A stretch of 64,000 bases of DNA from Hofstenia miamia (Eukaryota; Xenacoelomorpha; Acoela). A model generated the notes under the pieces. The model was not told the origin of the DNA and did not search any database. It worked only from the letters and a program-made list of their open reading frames with translations. A program made the position numbers and the translations under genes. Below are positions 24,633 through 37,817 of the stretch, one piece after another; within the stretch, counting starts at the first letter, position 1, and each line of letters begins with the position of its first letter. Location of the stretch: the NCBI GenBank assembly GCA_004352715.1, contig SCFE01000066.1, positions 729,540 through 793,539 of the forward strand. Direction: 5' to 3'.

Positions 24633-25525
24633 CAGAGTTGCAACCGAGTCACCGCGTCGCAGAGTCAGGGACTTACTGGCGGCTCAGCCGAGTCAACTAT
24701 TTTCCTTGAGGTTTCCGGGTCTTATTAATATTGAAATAAATTACACAAAGGGGCTCATCTCAATGAAATCAGGCTTATTATTACATATTTATTGAATTAT
24801 ACAAACATCATGTGTATCTGTTTTAATTGTTTGTTTCTGTTAAATCCCTCCTGCGAATTCACTTGTTTTATTTCGAATTTGAATCCAAATATTCAGCCTA
24901 TTATTGGTTTACGTAATATCTTCTATATCAAAAACATCTGTCCTTAATAGTTACGGTTCCTTTGAAACATGAAAAAGTTTAGCTTTATTCTACAATTGAA
25001 GAGCTCAAATGAGAAATGTGATTTACATTTTTTACACAAAGGGTTAGCTCACAAACTTATCTCAATTTAAAAAATTTCAGTAGTCCATCAGATTTTTTTA
25101 GATGCGCCACTGTACTGAACAAAAATTCAAATTAAATTCGGATTCGCATTTGATTTAGTTTAGTTGTAAGTCCCTATTTTGTAATTGGCTAATATTAAAT
25201 CAAGTCTTCGATAATCAATTTAAATCTCAGTCCAATTTTTTGCCAGAAATATTTTTTAGTTTACATAGTAAATTATTAGAAATGTTAGCACCGTATCTTT
25301 ATAAAGCAAAGTGAAGCATTAAATATCAGTGAAAACCAGCGTGATGTGTTTTTCATGTCAATGTTTCTGAAATTATAAACGCAATAAATTCTTATAAAAC
25401 GGATCATTCGGGTCAACGAGTTGTTTATTTTACAATTTTACTGGGTCTCGAAGACTCACCGGGTCAAATTTTATCCGGATCGCATGGGTGACGGGGTCAC
25501 ATTTTGTGCTCCGGTTGCAACTCTG
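24633..25525. mobile_element. Non-autonomous TIR element, 893 bp (hAT-type end)
   Basis: The left end CAGAGTTGCAACCG at 24633 and the right end CGGTTGCAACTCTG ending at 25525 form a perfect 14-bp inverted repeat. Subterminal regions on both sides carry GAGTC/GGGTC-rich sequence. The flanking 8-mers TACTGTAT and CTCGTTAT agree at only 4 of 8 positions, so the target duplication is not clear. No reading frame inside. Confidence 0.75.
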
Positions 25526-28500
25526 CTCGTTATTTATAAAATATGATTCATTATGCAATAAATCATAACATGAAATCAAATATCATTATCAATGCATAAA
25601 GATTAAAATGTGAGATTCAATTTATATCAGATAATTGATGTCAATTTTTTTCCTAACTAGATTTTTAATATTTTTTCACATTAGTCTTTCATTTGTCGCA
25701 TATTTTTAATAATATAATTTCTAAACAATCAAGTTCTATAATTTTGATAAAAGTTTTGTCATGAATTTATTTATCGCCATTTGGAAACGCAAACATTCGC
25801 TAAATTTTCCAATGAATTATATATCAGAACTATTTGTTGTTGTGCTTTGTAATTTGCGATCTCTTGCTGATACTAGAGCTGACACGCTTTTTTAAACTTT
25901 GAAATAAACTCCAAAGCCAGACAACCAGGCGTTTTAAATGAATTCAAATGTGTTAAACAACTCATTTTGTTATCCACAAAGTTAAACTTCAACTAATTAG
26001 CAACTACATCTATCTTAATTAGTACAATGAACAAAGTCATCAAAAACTAGCGTTTCCATTTCTATGCAAAAAACAACTCTAATTTGAATATTTGTTTAAA
26101 AAACACCTGAATTCTTAAGTATAGTCANNNNNNNNNNNNNNNNNNNNNNNNNNNNNNNNNNNNNNNNNNNNNNNNNNNNNNNNNAAAAAACACCTGAATT
26201 CTTAAGTATAGTCAACTGTTTAAGTCTCAGGCACGTCAATTCAGGTCTTAACACTAGAACAGCGAGCATTCCTTGAGAATAAATTGATATCTGATGTTTC
26301 AAATGCGAAAATCTTTGAATAAAAACAAAATTTCTACTAATAGCAAATTCAATGAGATTATCAATATAATTCGAAGTACATGTACCTCTTAATGTTTGTG
26401 CTGAATGAAAAATGAGGTAAACAAAAAAGGAGGCTTATAGGTCATTTGAACTATCGTCGCGTTTCTACTGTTGAATAGAATCGAGACTTTTGGAAGGACG
26501 AAATAATCTAACACCCAGAATAATTACAACTCAATTTTAAAACTTAAAAACAAACAAATATCTTACACTGTTTAAAAAAAAATATATAAAAAATTTAGTG
26601 TTTACATAAACACACATGTAATACTTATAGAGAAAGCAACTTCTAGCAATTTCAAGACAAAGTAAACCATTAGTTACTCTTAAAGAGAATCTTCTTCTAT
26701 ACTTATAATTACAATAAGGTTGACTGGTGTCCCTGACAAACTGAAAATATTAACCCTAAGTAATTCAGGCATTTAACAATTAGTGATTGTTTTCACATAA
26801 ACAGTTTTTGAACGTTCATAATTCACAAACTAATATAAACATCTAAGATCTCAAAACACTCCTGAATAGGGAATTTTCACCTCTTCTATTATTTTCAACT
26901 TTAATTCGAGCCGTGAGCAGACCTTTGAAGGTTCATTTCCAGAAAACAAAACAGTTGAGTTTAGTTGTTGCTGTCTTGGACTTTATAGCTGAATTGTTCT
27001 AAACCAATTGGATTTTTCATTGAAATTTAGTCAATATTTTTATTTACTTCAGGAACAACAATAATTTTTATCAAAAACATTCACCATAGCAGGCGAATAA
27101 TATTTACCCATTGATGTTTGAATATCAAAGAATTTCCAAATTTCTTTATAGTCTTATTTGAAAACGTGGAAAAAGCTGATTGTAGCCATTAGGATGCTTA
27201 AGGCTAAAAACGAAACACCCCGGAATTGAACAACAAAGCTTAACAGTTTTAAAGTAGATAGCCCACTCAAATCTATTAGGGCAGACCGTGAGCCAATGGG
27301 GTCGTTTAAAACGAAAACGAAAGATTTTTGACATCGTTATTAGTTATATAGGCATTTAAAACATTTTTCAAGAAACCATAAAAAATTGGAAATATTCCTG
27401 GCACAAGAAAGTATTGCTAAGAATTGCTTAAATTTATTTTACTGTGCTTACTACAGATTTCGCAGCATATCCAAAGGATGTTCGAATATTAATTTAGTCG
27501 TGCAACAACTCTTTGAACAATTAGAGACATCAATTCTTTGCCTGCAAATCAGGTATTCTACTGAAATATTTTTGGTTCCTGTAGTCATTATAATCAACCT
27601 GTGACTACAGTGTTCTCTGGTAGGATTGACGTGAATCTAGCATTATGTAGAAATTGATAAAACACAAATTTAAATGTTAAATAACCACTAGAAGCATGCA
27701 GAATTTTAATAAACATTCACCTAACAAGTGAGCCATTCTTATTGGACCACTAGACCATACAAAATTATGTACTTAGAGGAATCTCATGCAAACAAATTCT
27801 ACGAATTCCCTAGCCAGCAACCATTACACTACACAGCGAATTCAAATTTATGTCTGATTTACGAATTCCCAAGTCGGCAAGAATTACAACCCTGAATGTT
27901 TCCCTAGTCTCCGATATTTTTATTACCAGGAATATATAATTTGCAAGTTTCACCATTAGCATAAGAACGATGGCTTAATATGCACAACTGCAGTCATGAT
28001 GTCCCTCAACACTTTTACTCATTTAGTATTATTTTTGCATTGAAACACATCGCAAGAGTTCATCTGGCGTCTTGCGATCCCTTTTTACGAGAACTAATCA
28101 ATTTAGCTGTCCCGGTTTCTGTTTGATGAACGCGTTGCTATTAAGAGATACTTTGCGTCATATGTTCTATTTTATCCTGATTACTAACCTATTTTGTCAT
28201 CAGTTCCTGTCGATTGGATTGTGAACTTTTGCAATTGAATTAGATTAGATGTTAAATGTTCCTCGATACTAAAATTAACTTCTTTGGTATTTTATCTCAC
28301 CAACAGACTCCGCCTCTCCTTGTAATTTTGTATAAAAACTGAGTAGGTGATACCAATTTCTATGACTTGCCTTGCTTTAGCTTTGTTTAATGACGTTAAT
28401 ATAAATAAATAGATTTAAACTTTAGCTTAACCCTAAGCCCTATAAATGATTGTAATTACATATAGATACAAACTGTACATATTTTTTTATAGCTGTGGGC

Positions 28501-28526
28501 TCTTTTCTACGCAGATTGAAGCTGAT
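25526..28526. other. AT-rich intronic sequence with a small gap
   Basis: 57 Ns at 26128-26184 are flanked by identical 30-bp copies (26098-26127 and 26185-26214). No genes or elements recognised elsewhere in the stretch. Confidence 0.55.
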
Positions 28527-28832
28527 TTGTCAACGAGTGGAACTTGTAACAAGCCAATCCGAGCCGAGACGAGTGAAATTGCATATATAACGAGCAGCCC
28601 AATACGGGCTTGTTTAAACAGCGAATTTATTATTCTCATTTCCTTATTGTTTCATTCAATATACGTCTTTTATGTTTCTTATAGGTTTATTTTTAAATAT
28701 TTATTAATTGATTGGAAGCACTATGTAAGAAAATTTTGCGAGAACACACGAAAGTTGAAAGGCTCCGTTTGGCAAGGCAAACCGAACATACTCAAAATCG
28801 AGCTGGGCTTAAAAGTTTGGGCTCGTTGACAA
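28527..28832. mobile_element. Short TIR element, 306 bp
   Basis: TTGTCAACGAG at 28527 is answered by CTCGTTGACAA ending at 28832, with further imperfect complementarity inward (GGAACTT against AAGTTTGG). The element is richer in GC than its flanks and repeats a GAGC/CTCG theme. No clear target duplication. Superfamily unknown. Confidence 0.6.
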
Positions 28833-29240
28833 GTTTGCATTGAACGAAGAAAAGAATTAATTTTAATTAGACATANNNNNNNNNNNNNNNNNNNNNAACG
28901 AGTGGAACTTGTAACAAGCCAATCCGAGCCGAGACGAGTGAAATTGCATATATAACGAGCAGCCCAATACGAGCTTGTTTAAACAGCGAATTTATTATTC
29001 TCATTTCCTTATTACTTCATTCAATATACGTCTTTTATGTTTCTTATAGGCTTATTTTTAAATATTTATTAATTGATTGGAAGCACTATGTAAGAAAATT
29101 TTGCGAGAACACACGAAAGTTGAAAGGCTCCGTTTGGCAAGCCAAACCGAATATACTCAAAATCGAGCTGGGCTTAAAAGTTTGGGCTCGTTGACAAGTT
29201 TGCATTGAACGAAGAAAAGAATTAATTTTACTTAGACATA
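28532..29240 (+). repeat. Direct copies 28532-28875 and 28897-29240 flanking 21 Ns
   Basis: The 344-bp segments (offset 365) differ at several positions, for example CGGGCTTG against CGAGCTTG and GGCAAGG against GGCAAGC. These look like haplotype versions of one locus. The copy includes most of the short TIR element. Confidence 0.85.
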
Positions 29241-30819
29241 CATGTAAACAGCTTAAATAGTAGAGTATGTTCTTGAAAAATTTGTTTGATTAAAATGAAA
29301 ATTGAAATGTTCGCTACTGCATATGCTGTGAGATCAGGCTTAGAGAAGAATAGTGAATGATATTCAACCTTTATAACTTGTCTACCTCGGGAATAACGAA
29401 AATCAATCAGAGGATTGTAATTATTTTAATAAATAAAATCAGTGGAGTTAAGTAGTTTTTATTGGTCTCGCCAAGTGAGTTGCATCAAGTTGAATTACTT
29501 GTCACACCGATCCCGCCCATCTGTAAAAGAAACTTATTAAGGAAAGAAATATTATGCTTGTGCTACAATCTAATAAAACGCAGAGAAATTGCTTGAACAT
29601 AAAGCAATCCTCAAATGACTCAAAACCAAATTAATTGTCTGTCATGCTATCACGACCTTCTCCTGAGAATTTCTTTTTGAATTTAATTCAAGGTGAGTTG
29701 TAGGCAATATGGCGAAGTCAGGCAACTTTTACAATGCAAACAAGTTTACTAAATAGGCGAATGCGTTTAATCAAAAATAATTCTAAATATGGTATTTTTC
29801 AAAAGGTTTTCAAGAGTTTTCGCTAACTCTATTAAAACTATGCATTTTATTACTGAAAATGCAAAAAGTATATGCATGTATATGCATAAATGTATAATAG
29901 ACAGGATAATGTTTTATATAATACCTGGTATATTGAAACTGACTAAGGTTTTCTTCGCCCCAGACTGGTATATATATATATATAAGGATCGCAAAATTTT
30001 TTCGTTTGTTGATACAATATGTCTATAATTTAGTATGTAACTTATTAAAGTGGAATGTAACCTAAATACACATGCATAATTTTAATTGCAACTTACATGT
30101 ATAATCCTAAACATGCAATAAATTCAATAATTCAAGTTAATTTCTATTTTATAAACAAAACTATAAGGTCGGCTTGTATTTCATAAACGTATACAAATTA
30201 CTTTTAAAACTATGTTTATTTTCTGCATATAACATGATTTTTTCCGACAACTATATATTTTATATAAGACCACATTTATATTATGTAGCTATGTGCAAAC
30301 AGAAATTTATATATGCCGCTATGTACACTTTGTGAAATGTATACATGTCGCTAACTACTCCTGTTAGAAATTGTAGTTTAAAAAATTTAATGATTACCAC
30401 ACCCACAGTGGTGTCAATTTAGAGAAAAAAATATATAATCAATTTTAATTGGATTTGATTAAAATTTTTGAATTAATGCACACGTATATACTTCACTAGA
30501 AACCATTTTGATATCGAATATTAAAATTAGGCTAAGAATTATTTAAGGCGTAGTTTTCAACCTAAGCCTTTGCCGCAATCATTCTTTGCATTGGGATTGG
30601 CTAAATTCTAAAAATAATCAGTATTTATTTGGGCCTGAATATATCCCTTATATGGAAATTGAGTTCTGATTGAGCGTAAAACATCGTCCCGTTTACAACT
30701 CTGTCTAGATGAGACCTCTAAGATTTTGAGAAACATTAAGAATTCAATAATCTAGATGATTCGGTGTGAAGCATGCATTACATATTTTTGACGAAGATTT
30801 CAATTGCGAAAGTCAATGA
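29241..30819. other. AT-rich intronic sequence, no feature recognised
   Basis: A short (TA)n near 29970-29984. Otherwise nothing structured. Confidence 0.55.
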
Positions 30820-33358
30820 GAACGTGATAACTCAATGGAGGTTAATGAGATGATAATTTTCTTGACGATAGAAACACCGACGCGAATTCAATAAAGTTAA
30901 GAGCGTAGAAATGAGTGTAAAAGGAAATGATATGCGCTAAGTAACCACTCGCGCTATTAATAATGCTATTGGGAGAAAAACTAAATTAATAGTCTTCCCT
31001 GTTTCTTCTATTAGGTGTAAACCTTCAATAAAACATCACTGTTTGCTGAAAGGGCAAAAATGATGCTCAGAGCTGGGTAAGTAAAACATACAATTAGGGC
31101 AATTAGCGGGTAATCACTTTCGAACCGATAACTGATTGACCTATACACGGGGCTGTAAAATCAATAATCCGCATCGCCGATATTATCGGTAAAATTTACC
31201 AATGGCAACTTTTAAACACATCGATTTATCTATCGATCTGTTACGATAACTGCTGATTCCCGGTGGCACACTCAAAACACAATTTTGAAAAAAAACACAG
31301 AGCTGCATTTTGTGTACCTTAAATGTTGTTGAACATCTGTTCAGTCGTGTGAAACATATTTTCCATAAACATATTCCATAATGAATTTTTACTGATTACA
31401 CATTAAGGAAAGCAAGCCTGTGATTCATATAACAAATGGTATCAGATCAAGATCAAGATTTCTTCTGACTTTAATAGCAATCCAATAATACCAAAATTCA
31501 CTGTTGTCACTCATACAATTGACTAAAAAGTAATGCACATTTTAAGTAGTTCTTATTGAAAAAGACAGACATTGGGAGTTAGGTGAAAGTATTGATAATT
31601 AATTCACATGTTCTCACCCTTTGTATTATGACAAAATGCAAAAATGAATGTGATGTGTTATCAGCAAAATTTTCCATAGCATAAAATTGTAATTAACTCA
31701 GTTTAAAAAAAATTTAAGCTTAGATTGCATATCACATGTGATTGTGACAATTTTTGAACCGGTTACCTTCCTTCTATATAGAAAAATATTGGATATGTAA
31801 TCAATTAAATGCATTAATAATATTTTTCCACAACGAGTGCCCTATAAGACATTATACACGTTAATATATTTTTAAATTTCTTATGCATGCATTAGTTTGG
31901 AAAATTGTCATTGCAGCAATAAAGAGTTCTTGTATTGTAACGGGTCAGATTGTAGATGAAAAAATGATGCATAATCCATTAAAAATGTTAATTTATGATT
32001 CATTTCTAGGAAAAGCAAGATTTATAAGTTGAAAGACAGAAGGTGTCGCTTAAACAACAATAAACAATTTAGTCGTCAATAATGCTACTCAATAAGTTAA
32101 GAAGGCATTAAAAACACAAGTTTGAAAACTTAGAACAAAAAGAACAACTAGAAACAAATTAAGAATTGTCATAAACTTAAGGAAAATCTAAAGTAAATGC
32201 GTCATCATCTTGCGTATAAAAACAAAATAAAAGTAAAGGAAAGATATGCGTTTAATGATATTTCTAATACCAACGGTAATTAAACTAATTTCTAAAAATA
32301 TGCTTGATCAAATCACATATACCTTGCAAATAACATCGAAGTATTATCAACCATGTGACAAAACATTTCTCAAAAAAATAAAAGAAACGATAACTTTGAA
32401 AAAAGAAACAAGATCCAACCCAAATGAAATATTATAATAAAAAATGAAAATAATTGGAAGTAATTTCTCTGTCCACAATGACAACTAAGTAAAATGGCAG
32501 GCCTCCTAAACTCGTTTGCAAATCCACCCTTACACAAATTACATCACAACCACAGTTAAAGACCACAGATCGAGATGTGAAGTAATAAAATTGACTTTTA
32601 TTAAAAACAATCCGGGTAAGAAATTTGAGAAACAACGAAATAAGCAAAAGCCTTTGAATTAAAAGATGATTTAGAAAAGGTTTATTACTGCAATATATTG
32701 AGATGCGTCTTGAAAAATATCTATGAATATTGTATTAAGCCTCGTTTAACGCCCATTCAAACTGTCATAAAGTTCCAATTAAAAAACGAACGTGAATAAG
32801 TATAATGACATCATTTGCTAAATTTTATAGTTTCTGTGATGATAAATGAATCTGAATGTAATTTTTATTTGGAGTAAATCCATTTCTAACTATATCAAGT
32901 AAGTGGAAATATTACTTATCATGCGCGTTTTCCTGATCTTTGACAGGGAAATCGACTGGAGGTGAACTTAAAAAATTCCGGTTCTTTCTAAACGCTAATA
33001 TATAACTGAATTAAGTGCGCAATTCAATAGTCATTTTAGAATTCTATAATTTCTAAAATTTACGCTTTGTTTTAATCTGCAATATAATTTTACTAAGCTA
33101 CATTAAGTATTTAGTTGGAAATTACGAAATAAAAGCCCAGTCTGGTTTCTCCTGTCGATTCTAATACTGGGCCTTACTAACTTTAAAAATTTTTCATCGA
33201 CTATTCGGATATAATGGTGAAGGTTTGGTATTAGAATATCAACACGGTAGGTTGACTGCAGGTATGCATTTACAGGGATTGTCTGTGAAAATCTTGTAAA
33301 AAGGTAATTTTAGTGAATTCGAAATACTGCAGCCCTTTGCAATAAAATATTGCTATGA
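30820..33358 (+). repeat. 2539-bp segment, first copy of a tandem pair
   Basis: Matches 33360-35898 base for base at constant offset 2540; the one difference I found is AAGTTGAAAG (32026 region) against AAATTGAAAG (34566 region). The copies meet at a single N (33359). Neither copy contains a recognised gene; the ORFs at 32246-32437 (+) and 32432-32647 (-) simply recur in both. Confidence 0.95.
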
Positions 33359-33359
33359 N

Positions 33360-35898
33360 GAACGTGATAACTCAATGGAGGTTAATGAGATGATAATTTT
33401 CTTGACGATAGAAACACCGACGCGAATTCAATAAAGTTAAGAGCGTAGAAATGAGTGTAAAAGGAAATGATATGCGCTAAGTAACCACTCGCGCTATTAA
33501 TAATGCTATTGGGAGAAAAACTAAATTAATAGTCTTCCCTGTTTCTTCTATTAGGTGTAAACCTTCAATAAAACATCACTGTTTGCTGAAAGGGCAAAAA
33601 TGATGCTCAGAGCTGGGTAAGTAAAACATACAATTAGGGCAATTAGCGGGTAATCACTTTCGAACCGATAACTGATTGACCTATACACGGGGCTGTAAAA
33701 TCAATAATCCGCATCGCCGATATTATCGGTAAAATTTACCAATGGCAACTTTTAAACACATCGATTTATCTATCGATCTGTTACGATAACTGCTGATTCC
33801 CGGTGGCACACTCAAAACACAATTTTGAAAAAAAACACAGAGCTGCATTTTGTGTACCTTAAATGTTGTTGAACATCTGTTCAGTCGTGTGAAACATATT
33901 TTCCATAAACATATTCCATAATGAATTTTTACTGATTACACATTAAGGAAAGCAAGCCTGTGATTCATATAACAAATGGTATCAGATCAAGATCAAGATT
34001 TCTTCTGACTTTAATAGCAATCCAATAATACCAAAATTCACTGTTGTCACTCATACAATTGACTAAAAAGTAATGCACATTTTAAGTAGTTCTTATTGAA
34101 AAAGACAGACATTGGGAGTTAGGTGAAAGTATTGATAATTAATTCACATGTTCTCACCCTTTGTATTATGACAAAATGCAAAAATGAATGTGATGTGTTA
34201 TCAGCAAAATTTTCCATAGCATAAAATTGTAATTAACTCAGTTTAAAAAAAATTTAAGCTTAGATTGCATATCACATGTGATTGTGACAATTTTTGAACC
34301 GGTTACCTTCCTTCTATATAGAAAAATATTGGATATGTAATCAATTAAATGCATTAATAATATTTTTCCACAACGAGTGCCCTATAAGACATTATACACG
34401 TTAATATATTTTTAAATTTCTTATGCATGCATTAGTTTGGAAAATTGTCATTGCAGCAATAAAGAGTTCTTGTATTGTAACGGGTCAGATTGTAGATGAA
34501 AAAATGATGCATAATCCATTAAAAATGTTAATTTATGATTCATTTCTAGGAAAAGCAAGATTTATAAATTGAAAGACAGAAGGTGTCGCTTAAACAACAA
34601 TAAACAATTTAGTCGTCAATAATGCTACTCAATAAGTTAAGAAGGCATTAAAAACACAAGTTTGAAAACTTAGAACAAAAAGAACAACTAGAAACAAATT
34701 AAGAATTGTCATAAACTTAAGGAAAATCTAAAGTAAATGCGTCATCATCTTGCGTATAAAAACAAAATAAAAGTAAAGGAAAGATATGCGTTTAATGATA
34801 TTTCTAATACCAACGGTAATTAAACTAATTTCTAAAAATATGCTTGATCAAATCACATATACCTTGCAAATAACATCGAAGTATTATCAACCATGTGACA
34901 AAACATTTCTCAAAAAAATAAAAGAAACGATAACTTTGAAAAAAGAAACAAGATCCAACCCAAATGAAATATTATAATAAAAAATGAAAATAATTGGAAG
35001 TAATTTCTCTGTCCACAATGACAACTAAGTAAAATGGCAGGCCTCCTAAACTCGTTTGCAAATCCACCCTTACACAAATTACATCACAACCACAGTTAAA
35101 GACCACAGATCGAGATGTGAAGTAATAAAATTGACTTTTATTAAAAACAATCCGGGTAAGAAATTTGAGAAACAACGAAATAAGCAAAAGCCTTTGAATT
35201 AAAAGATGATTTAGAAAAGGTTTATTACTGCAATATATTGAGATGCGTCTTGAAAAATATCTATGAATATTGTATTAAGCCTCGTTTAACGCCCATTCAA
35301 ACTGTCATAAAGTTCCAATTAAAAAACGAACGTGAATAAGTATAATGACATCATTTGCTAAATTTTATAGTTTCTGTGATGATAAATGAATCTGAATGTA
35401 ATTTTTATTTGGAGTAAATCCATTTCTAACTATATCAAGTAAGTGGAAATATTACTTATCATGCGCGTTTTCCTGATCTTTGACAGGGAAATCGACTGGA
35501 GGTGAACTTAAAAAATTCCGGTTCTTTCTAAACGCTAATATATAACTGAATTAAGTGCGCAATTCAATAGTCATTTTAGAATTCTATAATTTCTAAAATT
35601 TACGCTTTGTTTTAATCTGCAATATAATTTTACTAAGCTACATTAAGTATTTAGTTGGAAATTACGAAATAAAAGCCCAGTCTGGTTTCTCCTGTCGATT
35701 CTAATACTGGGCCTTACTAACTTTAAAAATTTTTCATCGACTATTCGGATATAATGGTGAAGGTTTGGTATTAGAATATCAACACGGTAGGTTGACTGCA
35801 GGTATGCATTTACAGGGATTGTCTGTGAAAATCTTGTAAAAAGGTAATTTTAGTGAATTCGAAATACTGCAGCCCTTTGCAATAAAATATTGCTATGA
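33360..35898 (+). repeat. 2539-bp segment, second copy of a tandem pair
   Basis: Second copy of 30820-33358. The boundary lies exactly at the N and the sequence then continues into unique DNA (GGCGATGG). This is the pattern expected of two contigs with a 2.5-kb overlap placed end to end. Contains no recognised gene. Confidence 0.95.
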
Positions 35899-37458
35899 AG
35901 GCGATGGTGCAATATATTTATTTCGCATTTTTTTAGTATTGCCATTGGTAAGACTAAAAAAATTGCCTTCAAGTTTGTGTGGCTACTGAAAAACTAAAAC
36001 TTATTTAGTGAAGGAAATCTCTTTAAAACTACAAATGGTTAATGTCTGTTTGAGCCCAAATTCGATAAGAAATTGCCTTTGTAGATATCCGAAAGTCAAA
36101 AGAGTTTCAACATTCAACACACTCTTCATTATGGATTAGGGGAACTGGGACACAGACATACTGTCATACTGTGCTGAATACAAATAGAAAAATGGTAAAA
36201 AGATGATACATTGTTGCAAGGCAACTAACTTCTAAACCTTAAAAATGGGTTTTTAGACCTAAAAATCACAACTAATGTGTCAATAACATTAAAACCTTCG
36301 CATTTATAACATTACATCCAACAAATGTCTATCATCCACAAGAAGCTTAGTTAGTTTGGAATTCACCCGCTCGATGTGGACCCTAGCCACATTGTAATAA
36401 CTTCGTATAGCAGTCAGGAACTGATGCCAGCCACAAAATGTCAATAAATGGTGATAAACGTTGAAACAGATTCCTCCCAAGACCCGATATCTTAATAAGG
36501 TTGAACTACGACCCGATCCGACCCATGCCAAATCCAATTTCGGATTCCTGCACCAAAACCTAACATATGATCCGATTATACGTCACCCACTCCCCAAATA
36601 TATGCAATACTAATGTAATGATAAAAAGTGCAACGAAAGTCTATGTTTAGCAGCAAAATTATACTGTAATAGGAATGATAAAATAAGCACGTCAAAGTAA
36701 GTTATTTTCACATATTTAAAGTTAAAATGTCTTAAACTACATATTTTTAAAGCTATTCTATTTATTAGATTGGAACTTTTTGCTTAAATATTTTGAATTT
36801 TAAGTAAAGCATATACATTCACATATAAGATGTCTGGATACTATGCCTTATGTACTTAGCGCCCCCAGTTTTCCATAATATTCAGGGCCTTCTAGATGAA
36901 AATCCACAATAATAAATTTTATCCAAAAATTTTTACACTGGGCATTTGGTATAAGGTTCTATATCTTCTGGCATACTACTTAGGGCCCGTATATGTCTTT
37001 TTGAATTTAGCGCTTTGTAGATATTTGAAAATCCAAACCTCGTATACATATACCGGTATATATATATATATATATATACATGTATATATACGAGCTTTGG
37101 ATATACATCCAATTCGTTAAATTTCGAGTCTCAAATGGATCTATGACCTGGATCCTCTGGAGTATTTGATACCTACCATAACTATGTGTTAAACTGCAGA
37201 GGCAAAAAATACACAAGCAAATAAAAAATTGCTAAATTAATAAGATATTGAAAGAGAATTCATCTTGAACGAATTTTGAAGAGTTCCTACTTTGCAGCAT
37301 AAAAGATGGAAATAATATAACAAAGGAAAATGTGAAAAACTTTTCACAAAATCAAATTGATTTTGAAGAAAAACTTTTATGCAAAGGAGCCGCATATTAA
37401 TTATGAATCATTATAAAAGTATAGAATTGTAAATAGAAATGCATGCGTACACAATACT

Positions 37459-37463
<5 letters not shown>
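35899..37463. other. AT-rich intronic sequence with AT microsatellite at 37057-37078
   Basis: Contains GACCCGATCCGACCCATGCC near 36510, similar in style to GACCCGACCCAT in the dispersed repeat, but no alignable extension. Confidence 0.5.

Positions 37464-37500
<37 letters not shown>
37464..37500. repeat. AT microsatellite
   Basis: Perfect (AT)n directly abutting the foldback element to its right. Confidence 0.92.
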
Positions 37501-37501
<1 letters not shown>

Positions 37502-37726
37502 TGAGAGGTTTGTGGTAATGTAACATATTTTGCCTAGTTTGAATTAATTCATTACATTCCATATAGTTCTAACCTTGCACAAACAATGTAGGTGAACGGT
37601 GCTTGTGATAATCAAACGCACGTCTATCGTTTGTTTGTAAAAGTTTAGAACTATATAGAGTGTAATGAATTAGTTCACATTATGCAAAAAAAATATTACT
37701 TTACCATAAACTTTTGACCACCCCTG
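37501..37726. mobile_element. Foldback MITE, Tc1/mariner type
   Basis: The right arm, read inward on the minus strand, is CAGGGGTGGTCAAAAGTTTA followed by TGGTAAAGTAATA. The left arm has GTTTGTGGTAATGTAACATA. Arms of about 65 bp (37507-37572 and 37648-37715) pair imperfectly, including AATTCATTACA and TATATAGTTCTAA against their complements. A TA follows the right end and TA precedes the left. The outer left end has lost part of the terminal sequence. It lies about 90 bp from the SLC16-like exon donor. Confidence 0.75.
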
Positions 37727-37817
37727 TATATTACGTTTTAATTTTTTAACATATTCTGAGAAAAATGTTGAATAAATTCTTAATAAGAACAACTATTCAT
37801 CAAACAATACTGCTCAC

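Larger units (their letters stand above)
4209..37817 (-). other. 33.6-kb intron of the SLC16-like gene
   Basis: Bounded by donor GTGAGC (from 37817) and acceptor TTTAG (4210-4209), with compatible phases (2 + 1). Its true length is overstated by the duplicated contig overlaps inside it, chiefly the 2.5-kb one at 30820-35898. It contains the LINE, R4-like, hAT, minisatellite and TIR elements listed separately. Confidence 0.6.

Noticed and set aside
30820-35898. Real tandem segmental duplication
   Set aside because: The single N at the exact junction and the same signature at many other N positions favour an assembly artefact; not excluded without long reads.
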